A DNA stretch of 64,000 bases from Sphingopyxis indica (lineage in GTDB: Bacteria > Pseudomonadota > Alphaproteobacteria > Sphingomonadales > Sphingomonadaceae), in contig NZ_FZPA01000015.1 of assembly GCF_900188185.1 (NCBI RefSeq), positions 1-64,000 of the forward strand. Reading direction: 5' to 3'. This document shows, in pieces, positions 53,517 to 60,200 of the stretch. Position 1 is the stretch's first letter, and each line of letters opens with the position of its first letter. The position numbers and the translations under genes are program-made. The notes below the pieces were generated by a model. It was not told the DNA's origin and searched no databases. It saw nothing but the letters and a program-made list of their open reading frames with translations.

Positions 53517-54904
53517 TCCACCACCTCATCATCAGGCAAATCGTTGACCGGCCCATCCTCAGCCATCGCGCGCTGGCGCTCGGCACGCTCGCGCAGGAAC
53601 TCATCGAACCCCTCGACCTCGTCCGCCGACTTGAACCCGGCCTCATCGCGGATCTCGTCGGGGAGGAAGACCGGCTCTGTCCCAGCCTGCTGGTTGATCT
53701 GCGACATCTTGGCCGCGCGATCGAGCTTGTCGTCAGGGGTCGCCTCGAGGAGCGACGTCCAGCCGATGGTCCAGTCCTTCTTGTCGAGCACGCCCCACGC
53801 CACGAGGCGATCGATGAACTCGTTCAGGATCGGCAACACGCGGTTCTCGCGGCGCGACATGCAGGTCTCGGCCCACTCGGTCTTGTCTTCGGTGCTGGCG
53901 CGCTCGCCGGTGATGTTGCCGACGAGCACCTTGAACGGGATGCCCATCGACGCGGCGAACGACTGCACGCACGGTTCCCAGAACTCCTTCGGCTGCGGCA
54001 GGGTGATGGTCAGCGGCTTGGTCTGGAACCCGCCGATCATCAGCGCGCTGTGGAAACCCGAATTGAAGGCGTCCACCTTGTCGTTGAGTTTTTCGAGAAC
54101 TTCATCGTTGGTCGATGCGCCCATGCCCTTGCGGATATCTTCGAGGCTCACGCCTTCCTTGGATTCGATGATCGGCGCGCCGCGAGCCGACTTCCAGAAC
54201 CCTTCGCCGCCCGCGCCCTTGATCTTCATCGCGTCGCTGGCGTCGTCGAAGCCCGGCTCCAACGCCGAGCGGCAATTGAGCGTTCCGTCGTCGGACCAGA
54301 TCAGCATGCGGTCGCGGTGAATGCGCACCTGGCTGTTCGAGGTGTTCTGCGGATTGCCGACCGCCTGCTCGTCGAACTGGAAATAGACCGGCTCGCCGTA
54401 TGTCTCGCTGCCCTCGACCGTGTCCCATTCGGTGACCGTCAGCTGCCCCTGCCATGCCGGGATGATGCCGGCGATGCTCTCGATACCGCGCGGAACGCGG
54501 TCGACGGGCTGGTCGAGGCGCTTTCCATCGCGCAGCAGGATGATCGCGCCCGCATATTCTCCGACCATGCTGCGGCGATCGGCGTCCATAAGCGCGCGCC
54601 AGATGTTCTTCTTCGCAAACTGCTTGGCGATGGCCTTTTCGCCCGCGCTCTCGGCGGGCTTCTCGCTCTCCCACAGCGCGGGCATGGTCTGCCACGTCTT
54701 CCCGATGGTCTTGTCGACCGCCGCGGCCGCGAGGCCCGAGCGCGTGTAGAGCCGGTAGAGCTGCTCGAAACCCAGATTGTCCGGCCACCCATAATCCTTC
54801 GCAAAGTCGTGCTTTGCGCTCGGCCCATAGGCGAAGGGGAACATGCGCCGGAGCATATCGCGCCCTCGGTCGTAGGCGTTGGCGATGATGGAGCCGTTCG
54901 ACAT
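53513..54904 (-). CDS. phage portal protein (DUF1073-like)
   Basis: 463 residues. GLAAAAVDKTIGKTWQTMPAL, AGAIILLRDG, EWDTVEGSETYGEPVYFQF and GIPFKVLVGNITGERASTEDKTEWAE (in parts) are the DUF1073 portal pattern. It forms the dodecameric ring through which DNA enters. No ribosome site is seen, and the upstream -10 lies so close that the message may begin within a few bases of the ATG. Confidence 0.88.
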   Translation of the reverse strand: MSNGSIIANAYDRGRDMLRRMFPFAYGPSAKHDFAKDYGWPDNLGFEQLYRLYTRSGLAAAAVDKTIGKTWQTMPALWESEKPAESAGEKAIAKQFAKKNIWRALMDADRRSMVGEYAGAIILLRDGKRLDQPVDRVPRGIESIAGIIPAWQGQLTVTEWDTVEGSETYGEPVYFQFDEQAVGNPQNTSNSQVRIHRDRMLIWSDDGTLNCRSALEPGFDDASDAMKIKGAGGEGFWKSARGAPIIESKEGVSLEDIRKGMGASTNDEVLEKLNDKVDAFNSGFHSALMIGGFQTKPLTITLPQPKEFWEPCVQSFAASMGIPFKVLVGNITGERASTEDKTEWAETCMSRRENRVLPILNEFIDRLVAWGVLDKKDWTIGWTSLLEATPDDKLDRAAKMSQINQQAGTEPVFLPDEIRDEAGFKSADEVEGFDEFLRERAERQRAMAEDGPVNDLPDDEVVE

Positions 54905-54913
54905 GGTGGCAGA

Positions 54914-54952
54914 TGGTTACGCGAAATTGCGTGAACGCGCAATAATGTTGCG
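54914..54952 (-). promoter_or_regulatory. portal promoter with the shared palindrome
   Basis: GCGCAATAATGTTGCG (54937-54952) supplies TTGCGC as a -35 (54942-54937), with 17 bp to TAACCA (54919-54914). Expected start about 54907, three bases before the portal ATG. The palindrome abuts the terminase stop. Confidence 0.62.
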
Positions 54953-56452
54953 TCAGAGGAACCATGCGGCCACGCCCTCGTCGACCTTCGCGTAGGCCAT
55001 GACGACCGCATCGGCGAGGTTGTGCGATGGGAAGCCGCGCTGCTTGAGCGACTTCTTGCCCTCGACCTTCATCCGCCCATTGACGCTCTCGCGCCGCGGT
55101 TGCGAAAGTTCGCCTTGCAGCTTGGTTCGCAGCTTCGCCGGAAGCCCGAGCGGGATCGAGATCAGCTGATCAGGATCGTAGGGCAGTCCGTTCCGCGCCT
55201 GCCATGTATTGCGGAACCGGTCTGCGAGCGTTCCCCATCCCTGAGCCTTGAGGTTCGCGAACATGTCGCCGTGCGTCTTGCCGGGCTGATATTCGCGGTC
55301 CGGCTCAAGCGGGCTTTCCGATGCCGTCCAGCCGATATAGGCGGTCTTGCGCGGCGGGTTGGCTTCGGCCTCCAATCGCTCGAATTCGCCCTTCACCGAT
55401 GCACCGACGCCGATGTCATCGATGTGCAGCGTGTCCAGCCCCTCGCGCATCACGATCGGATGAGCATAGGCCGCCGCCTTGTTCGGCGAATCGTCGTGCC
55501 ATTCTTCGAGGCCGGACAGGATGCAGCCATAGCGCCATGCGAGCGCGTTCGGGTCGTTCGACTTCGGCGCGATGACATCGCCCTCGACGCCGCCTGATAT
55601 GTCCATACCGCCGATCTTGCCGCCGCCCATCGGGAAGTCAGGGATATGGAGATGGGCATCGATCGACGCCTCGATCCATGCCGGCTTGATGATCGCCAGC
55701 GCATTGTCGGCCACCGGCTCGCCGAGATAGACATGCCGGAACAGTTCAGGGTCGCTCGCCTCCATCAGTGCCGCGTCGTCGGCGAGTTCCTGCGGAAAGA
55801 ACGGGTTGTCGGTGTAGTTGACCTTGAGGACGATCGAATAGGGCCGTCCATGAAGCTCGGCGGGATAGATCGGATCGGTGACGAAGGCCTGGTAGATGAA
55901 ATCGAGCGGCGACGCCGGGTTGAAGCAGACGAAAATCTCGCTGCCGGATTTGCGCATCGTCGGGATGAGCGCGTTCCAGCTTTCCTTCGTGATGCTCTCG
56001 CCCTCGTCGATGAAGGCGGCGTCGAAGTTTGAGAACCCTTTTAGCTTCTGGTTTTGCAGTCGCTTCGATGACGCGCGGATGCCCGAGAATTTGAAAACGC
56101 CGCCCGACGACGGACAGGATATCTCGGTCTTGGTGATGTCGAAATAGGCGCCGAGATTGCGGCGCTCGATCTCTTCGACGATCTCCTGATAGCTGCTCTC
56201 GGCAATGGCCTCCATCAACTCGCGGAAGCAGACGACACGCCAGCCGGAATACAGAACATTGTTGACGAGGATCGTGATGACCGTGCGCGTCTTCGAGCTG
56301 CCGCGGCCGCCATAGGAGACCTTGAAGCGCGCCGGCTGCAAGAACGGCTGGAAGATGGCGGGGATCGGGCATTCGAAGACGGGCCCGCCGTTATGGCCTA
56401 TGCCCGGTGCTTCGCACGTCAGTTCATCGGAAAATCCGGTAGCGGCGCTCAC
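54953..56452 (-). CDS. terminase large subunit
   Basis: 499 residues. Walker A is VSYGGRGSSKTRTV and Walker B FDAAFIDEGESITKES, placing it with PBSX-type terminases. The nuclease half has acidic residues in GGMDISGGVEGD, LHIDDIGVGASVKGEF and HNLADAVVMAYAKV. It translocates and cuts phage DNA. The upstream gene is the small subunit (7-bp gap). Confidence 0.95.
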   Translation of the reverse strand: MSAATGFSDELTCEAPGIGHNGGPVFECPIPAIFQPFLQPARFKVSYGGRGSSKTRTVITILVNNVLYSGWRVVCFRELMEAIAESSYQEIVEEIERRNLGAYFDITKTEISCPSSGGVFKFSGIRASSKRLQNQKLKGFSNFDAAFIDEGESITKESWNALIPTMRKSGSEIFVCFNPASPLDFIYQAFVTDPIYPAELHGRPYSIVLKVNYTDNPFFPQELADDAALMEASDPELFRHVYLGEPVADNALAIIKPAWIEASIDAHLHIPDFPMGGGKIGGMDISGGVEGDVIAPKSNDPNALAWRYGCILSGLEEWHDDSPNKAAAYAHPIVMREGLDTLHIDDIGVGASVKGEFERLEAEANPPRKTAYIGWTASESPLEPDREYQPGKTHGDMFANLKAQGWGTLADRFRNTWQARNGLPYDPDQLISIPLGLPAKLRTKLQGELSQPRRESVNGRMKVEGKKSLKQRGFPSHNLADAVVMAYAKVDEGVAAWFL

Positions 56453-56459
56453 GCTCGGA

Positions 56460-56855
56460 TCACTTCACCAGCTTGTAGGTCGGCTCCTTCGGCGACATGC
56501 TGCCGTCGGATGATGTGAGGTCGCGCTTCTCGATGATCAGGCCGTTGAGTTTGGCTGCGTCCATCAGGGACGCGCGGGCAACGGACAGCATCGGCGCATC
56601 GGCAGTTCCCTCGCCTTTTGCCGCGATCTTGAGCAGTCGTTCGGTGATGCCCTCGACGGTGACAACGGCCTTTTCGGCGGCGCGCGCCTGCAATTCCGCG
56701 ATACGAACCTTCACGCTTTCATTTGCGTTCAATCGCGCGGCGTTGCCCCGGTTCGCTTTGAACCCGGCATCGACATAAGCGGCGTCGACCGATTTGCCCT
56801 TGGCGCGCTCCTGCGCAAAGCGCTCGTGCCGTGCGTTTTTCAGGGGGCCGGTCAT
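56460..56855 (-). CDS. terminase small subunit
   Basis: 131 residues. HERFAQERAKGKSVDAAYVDAGFKANRGNAARLNANESVKVRIAELQ (in parts) is the Terminase_2 pattern with an N-terminal helix-turn-helix that recognises the packaging site. Overlaps the previous stop by 4 bases. Confidence 0.9.
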   Translation of the reverse strand: MTGPLKNARHERFAQERAKGKSVDAAYVDAGFKANRGNAARLNANESVKVRIAELQARAAEKAVVTVEGITERLLKIAAKGEGTADAPMLSVARASLMDAAKLNGLIIEKRDLTSSDGSMSPKEPTYKLVK

Positions 56856-57043
56856 ATCGATTTCACCAATTCCATTGCCTGTGCATCGCTGAACCCCTCG
56901 GCGACATAGGCGAGAAACAGCGTTCGGCGACTATGCGCAATGTCGGCCGCCACCTTCGCCATTTCAGACCAGACGCGGGCAAGGTCGCGGGCGCCTTCCC
57001 CGAGGTCAGCCTTCGGCGGCTGGCTGCGGTTCAAATCCTTCAT
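56852..57043 (-). CDS. small phage protein before terminase
   Basis: 63 residues from the ATG at 57043, helical (ARDLARVWSEMAKVAADIAH; YVAEGFSDAQAMELVKSI). Overlaps both neighbours by 4 bases. Unknown role. Confidence 0.6.
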   Translation of the reverse strand: MKDLNRSQPPKADLGEGARDLARVWSEMAKVAADIAHSRRTLFLAYVAEGFSDAQAMELVKSI

Positions 57044-57276
57044 GATTTCTCCCCTGCGATCGGCGCGAGCAGCGCCCGCAACTCTTCGACCAATTCGCCA
57101 GCCGACCAATTGCCGTCGCTGTCCTCAAATCCGGGGTGGCGCTGAAATTCGACTGCCAGCCACGCGAGGCGCCAGCGCAGAACCTTCGCGCGGTCCGCAT
57201 CAATCCCGAGACCCAGCGGGCGCGCCACCACCACCTGCGCCGGGCCGGGAATCATATATTCGCGGTCGTCTCTCAC
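57040..57276 (-). CDS. small phage protein
   Basis: 78 residues from a GTG overlapping the previous stop (GTGA). Contains VVARPLGLGIDADRAKVLRWRLAWLAVEFQRHP (in parts) and an acidic helical end. Unknown function. Confidence 0.55.
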   Translation of the reverse strand: MRDDREYMIPGPAQVVVARPLGLGIDADRAKVLRWRLAWLAVEFQRHPGFEDSDGNWSAGELVEELRALLAPIAGEKS

Positions 57277-57494
57277 GCCCCCGGCCCCTCCACATCGGCC
57301 CAATGCGTCGCGCCCCGAACGGGACGCCCGACAGCATCGCGCCAGCCATCGCACCAGGAACAGAGCACCGGGCTCCCAGCCGACCAAAGCAGCACGTCGC
57401 GGCCGTCCTTGCGGTCGATCGGCAAGCCGCCGATATCGTGCCAGTCGATCGTCGACACATGCTCGAGGCTCGCGGCCTTTGCGGAGATGTTCAC
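57273..57494 (-). CDS. DUF551-like small phage protein
   Basis: 73 residues. The pattern IDWHDIGGLPIDRKDGRDVLLW...GWRDAVGRPVRGATHWADVEGP resembles DUF551-type phage proteins ending in THW...P. Function unknown. Overlaps its neighbours on both sides. Confidence 0.6.
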   Translation of the reverse strand: MNISAKAASLEHVSTIDWHDIGGLPIDRKDGRDVLLWSAGSPVLCSWCDGWRDAVGRPVRGATHWADVEGPGA

Positions 57495-57658
57495 AGCAAG
57501 CGCTCCTTGGGTTCGGTTTCGTCTTCATGCTCGGAATGATGGCGCCCAGCCGGCACGAGGATCAACGCGCCGCCCGCGGTGACAATCCACTTGCGGTCGG
57601 TGACGCCCTTTCCGGCCAGCTTGGCGTTGTATTTCGCCGCGAGGTCACGATCACCCAT
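57491..57658 (-). CDS. small phage protein
   Basis: 55 residues from the ATG at 57658 (MGDRDLAAKYNAKLAGKG...). Overlaps the stop of the previous gene by 8 bases. Ends with a charged tail (HSEHEDETEPKERLL). Unknown. Confidence 0.5.
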   Translation of the reverse strand: MGDRDLAAKYNAKLAGKGVTDRKWIVTAGGALILVPAGRHHSEHEDETEPKERLL

Positions 57659-58280
57659 CGGTCGGCACCGGGACAGGGCGGGCGCGATAGACGCCATCGT
57701 CGTGGAGGCGTAGGAACCCGCGTTCGGCGCCGATGACCTTCATCTGTTCGGGCAGGGCGTCGATCTGGTCCTGATCGAGGTCGCGTCGATACAGGGCCTC
57801 CATCACGTCGTTGAGCCGGGCTTGCCGTTCCTGTCGAACCGCGCTCGCGGCCATCACCGTGCGATGCTTGTGGACCACCGCGTCATGGTCTTTCCAGCCC
57901 GCGAGGATTTCGAGGCACTGCTTCGGCGTCGGGAACCAGTCGAGGGTCGATAGGGCGGTTTCGACCATGTAGGCGATGGCGGCGCGGGGATATTGGCCCA
58001 TCATTCGGTGATAGATGTTGAGCCGCAGCTTGCCCGTCACCTCGTCGTCGGCCCGGCTCGGCAGGATCGAGAGGGACCGCATCAGTTTGGCAAAGTCTGC
58101 GGCATCACAGGGAATCGGGGCGACCAAGGGCAAGTTGGCCACCCGCTCCATTTCCGCCAGTTGCTGATCGTCCAGCCTCGTCGATCCAGTCGTCGCAAGC
58201 TCGCTTGAACCCGTCTCGATTGTCACGCCCGCCATGATGGCCGGGAGCGCCGTTCCGATTGTTGCGATACCTTCCGTCAT
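57651..58280 (-). CDS. phage replication-module protein, unknown
   Basis: 209 residues from the ATG at 58280 (AGGAAAG upstream). The first 55 or so residues are encoded inside the 3' end of the replication gene in another frame. Segments DEVTGKLRLNIYHRMMGQYPRAAIAYMVETAL and LDWFPTPKQCLEILAGWK (in parts) recur in phage early regions next to replication genes. No catalytic motif is visible; a helicase-loader-like role is possible. Confidence 0.6.
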   Translation of the reverse strand: MTEGIATIGTALPAIMAGVTIETGSSELATTGSTRLDDQQLAEMERVANLPLVAPIPCDAADFAKLMRSLSILPSRADDEVTGKLRLNIYHRMMGQYPRAAIAYMVETALSTLDWFPTPKQCLEILAGWKDHDAVVHKHRTVMAASAVRQERQARLNDVMEALYRRDLDQDQIDALPEQMKVIGAERGFLRLHDDGVYRARPVPVPTDG

Positions 58281-58818
58281 CGTCCGCTTTCCTGATCCAG
58301 TTCCGCCATGCGGCGTCCCAATTCGATTTTCGTGCGTTCGGCCCCGTCGCCGAGGCGGCCCAGTCGCGGAACCGGGCCAGTTCGCGATCCAGCGCGCCGG
58401 GCGGCCAGCCAGCCGCGGCCTGCGCCGCATCTCCGGTCAGCGGTTTCGGCTGCCAGTCGTCCGGCAAGCGGTGCCCCTTCGCGCGCGTGGTATTATTCTC
58501 GGGGGTATGTGGGTGGGGGGTTGGTTCGGGGGTCTGGGGGGAAGGAAGGGGGGAGGGCGAAAGGGGGAGGGCGTTACGCTCAGCGTCACGCGTTATTTCA
58601 GGCGTAACGCGCGTTACGTTTTCGGCGTCACAAGTAACGCTTTGTGACGATTTGTGACGCTCACGGTAACGCGCTTGACGCTCCGCCGCTTTCGATCGCG
58701 TGCGCTCTTTGACCTCTCCCGCAGCCCTCGCCTCTTCGACCGCTTTTACGGCAATCACGATCGCCTCGAAGGGCGCGCCGGCGTCTGCCATGGCCTGCAT
58801 GAGTTCGGAGACAGTCAT
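58105..58818 (-). CDS. phage replication initiation-like protein containing the candidate origin
   Basis: 237 residues from the ATG at 58818. An N-terminal helical part (MTVSELMQAMADAGAPFEAIV), a basic segment, then a Pro/Ser/Thr-rich linker encoded by the repeat region, and a C-terminal block RLPDDWQPKPLTGD...ELARFRDWAASATGPNARKSNWDAAWRNWIRKA. The C-terminal F-R-D-W...K-S-N-W...W-R-N-W pattern is common in phage replisome-organiser proteins. The iterons and G-runs lie inside this gene, as ori lies inside lambda O. Confidence 0.7.
   Translation of the reverse strand: MTVSELMQAMADAGAPFEAIVIAVKAVEEARAAGEVKERTRSKAAERQARYRERHKSSQSVTCDAENVTRVTPEITRDAERNALPLSPSPLPSPQTPEPTPHPHTPENNTTRAKGHRLPDDWQPKPLTGDAAQAAAGWPPGALDRELARFRDWAASATGPNARKSNWDAAWRNWIRKADDDGRYRNNRNGAPGHHGGRDNRDGFKRACDDWIDEAGRSATGGNGAGGQLALGRPDSL
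58501..58570 (+). other. G-run region next to the iterons
   Basis: Eight or more runs of 3-6 G on the plus strand within 70 bp (for example 58501-58505, 58515-58520, 58528-58532, 58536-58541, 58548-58553, 58563-58567). It satisfies quadruplex patterns several times over and encodes the proline-rich linker of the overlapping gene. Confidence 0.75.
58571..58681. other. iteron cluster, candidate phage replication origin
   Basis: Eleven copies of GCGT(T/C)AC or its complement within 111 bp (some with one change): forward at 58571, 58583, 58590, 58611 and 58625; reverse at 58604, 58634, 58644, 58654, 58666 and 58675. Copies at 58634, 58644 and 58654 are exactly 10 bp apart. The cluster lies inside a replication-type gene and beside a G-rich tract, as expected for an iteron-controlled origin. 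Confidence 0.65.
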
Positions 58819-59261
58819 GCTGCGCCTCGCTCGAACAGAAGACGCGGCTCGATCGGGTGCTTGTCTGTGCGCGGGCGGGACGGAACCGACCATGATCGGC
58901 CCGGCGTTTCCGCGATCAGTTTCCAGCCCGCAGCCTTTAATGATGTGCCGGGTTCCGATTTCAGGACGTATGTGCCGATGCGCTGATAGCCGAGCGCAAA
59001 GGCCGCGCGCGCCGCTGCGCCATAGAGGAACGAACAAGCGTTGCGGTGCCCATCGGTGCAGAGCCGTGTCACCTCAAGCGTCAAGCCATCATCGCGCCGA
59101 CGCGCGACCGGTCGGCCAACTATGACGACGCCAACAAGCTGGTCGCCGTCCATCGCGCCGATGGAGAATTTATGTCCCTGAGGCGGCGTATGATGCCGAT
59201 GATGCTCGCGAACGAATGCCGCTGCTATGTCGAACGTCAGTGGTGCGGCGTGCAATCTCAT
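58815..59261 (-). CDS. XF1762-like phage protein (acetyltransferase-type fold)
   Basis: 148 residues from the ATG at 59261. FVREHHRHHTPPQGHKFSIGAMDGDQLVGVVIVGRPVARRRDDGLTLEVTRLCTDGHRNACSFLYGAA (seen in parts) followed by ARAAFALGYQRIGTYVLKSEPG resembles the XF1762 phage family and has a GNAT-like look. Substrate unknown. Overlaps both neighbours by 4 bases. Confidence 0.7.
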   Translation of the reverse strand: MRLHAAPLTFDIAAAFVREHHRHHTPPQGHKFSIGAMDGDQLVGVVIVGRPVARRRDDGLTLEVTRLCTDGHRNACSFLYGAAARAAFALGYQRIGTYVLKSEPGTSLKAAGWKLIAETPGRSWSVPSRPRTDKHPIEPRLLFERGAA

Positions 59262-59509
59262 CCCGCCCTCCGCAGCCCATGAACGATGGTCGTGTGATCC
59301 CGGTTGAGCATCCGCCCGATGGCGCTGACCGACCACCCCGACGCGCGCAGTTCGCGCATGACGTGGAAACGGGCCTCGCAATGTTCGGCCAGCCGAGACG
59401 GGCCGGTGATATCTTCCGGGGTCAGGTCGTGCAGTTTTGCCACGCGAGCGATGATCTCGCGTCCGGTGTAGCGGGTGAGGGCAGGCGGACGATACCAGCG
59501 GGGCAGCAT
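59258..59509 (-). CDS. stand-alone DnaA domain IV-like DNA-binding protein
   Basis: 83 residues from the ATG at 59509. GREIIARVAKLHDLTPEDITGPSR, then RFHVMRELRASGWSVSAIGRMLNRDHTTIVHGLRR, is the C-terminal DNA-binding domain of DnaA, with the D-H-T-T DnaA-box motif intact. The ATPase domain is absent. Next to the iterons, it may bind the phage origin or compete with host DnaA. Confidence 0.88.
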   Translation of the reverse strand: MLPRWYRPPALTRYTGREIIARVAKLHDLTPEDITGPSRLAEHCEARFHVMRELRASGWSVSAIGRMLNRDHTTIVHGLRRAG

Positions 59510-60021
59510 CACGCGATCTCCCGCCAAGCGTCGCCCCGCCAGCCCTTGTGCTCAGCCTTGGCGATCAGCGCGTCCTCGGTCAGGACGAGCGATCCGTATC
59601 CATATTTCCAGAACTTGGCCTTGGGGTTCGGACTGCCCTCCCGGTCGCAGCGATAGATCGGCGTCCGATCATGCGAGCGGATGAAGTCGGCCGCCATGTC
59701 GGCATGGCCTTGGACTCGTCCGCGTATCTGGGGCGCTCGATCCGGCGCGAATTGCCCCGTTGACCGGCGCAGGCCCAGCGATTGCGCCTTCGACTTGACC
59801 GATGATACCGACCGGCCAAGCACCGCGGCGATGTCGTTCAGGCTGCTCCCTGAATACATGGTCCGCAGCCGGTGGATGTCGGCGTCGGTCCAATGGCCTT
59901 CGGGGAGGGGGGTCTTGTAGCCCGACTTCTTGCGCCATGCGTGCGCGGTGGCGACCGAGACGCCAAAGCGGCGCGCGGTCTGTTTCAGCGGGACGGCGGG
60001 ATCGTAACCAGCGGGGGGCAT
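59509..60021 (-). CDS. helix-turn-helix phage protein
   Basis: 170 residues from the ATG at 60021. Two DNA-binding segments: LKQTARRFGVSVATAHAWRKKSGY, and WTDADIHRLRTMYSGSSLNDIAAVLGRSVSSVKSKAQSLGL (in parts), the latter like homeodomain/SANT or GcrA-type helices. A C-terminal domain (AADFIRSHDRTPIYRCDREG) follows. Probably an early-region regulator. Confidence 0.7.
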   Translation of the reverse strand: MPPAGYDPAVPLKQTARRFGVSVATAHAWRKKSGYKTPLPEGHWTDADIHRLRTMYSGSSLNDIAAVLGRSVSSVKSKAQSLGLRRSTGQFAPDRAPQIRGRVQGHADMAADFIRSHDRTPIYRCDREGSPNPKAKFWKYGYGSLVLTEDALIAKAEHKGWRGDAWREIA

Positions 60022-60200
60022 CAGTTCGCCTCCCGCACCCAGCGCAGAACCTCGTCGGCACTCGCATCGACATAGCCGGCGGCGGCGCGTGCGGCGCGCA
60101 TATCGCTCATGCCCATACCGGCGCGGCTGGCGTTCGCCTTGATCTCGCGGAAGCGGCGGACCGCGGTGCTGCGCTTCCATGCTTTGAGGTCGTCGGTCAT
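60021..60200 (-). CDS. small phage protein
   Basis: 59 residues (MTDDLKAWKRSTAVRRFREI...), helical, basic. Overlaps the methyltransferase stop by 4 bases and the next ATG by one. Unknown role. Confidence 0.55.
   Translation of the reverse strand: MTDDLKAWKRSTAVRRFREIKANASRAGMGMSDMRAARAAAGYVDASADEVLRWVREAN

Noticed and set aside
53472..54934. Two long plus-strand frames antisense to the portal gene
   Set aside because: No ribosome sites or domains; the minus strand carries a complete portal gene.
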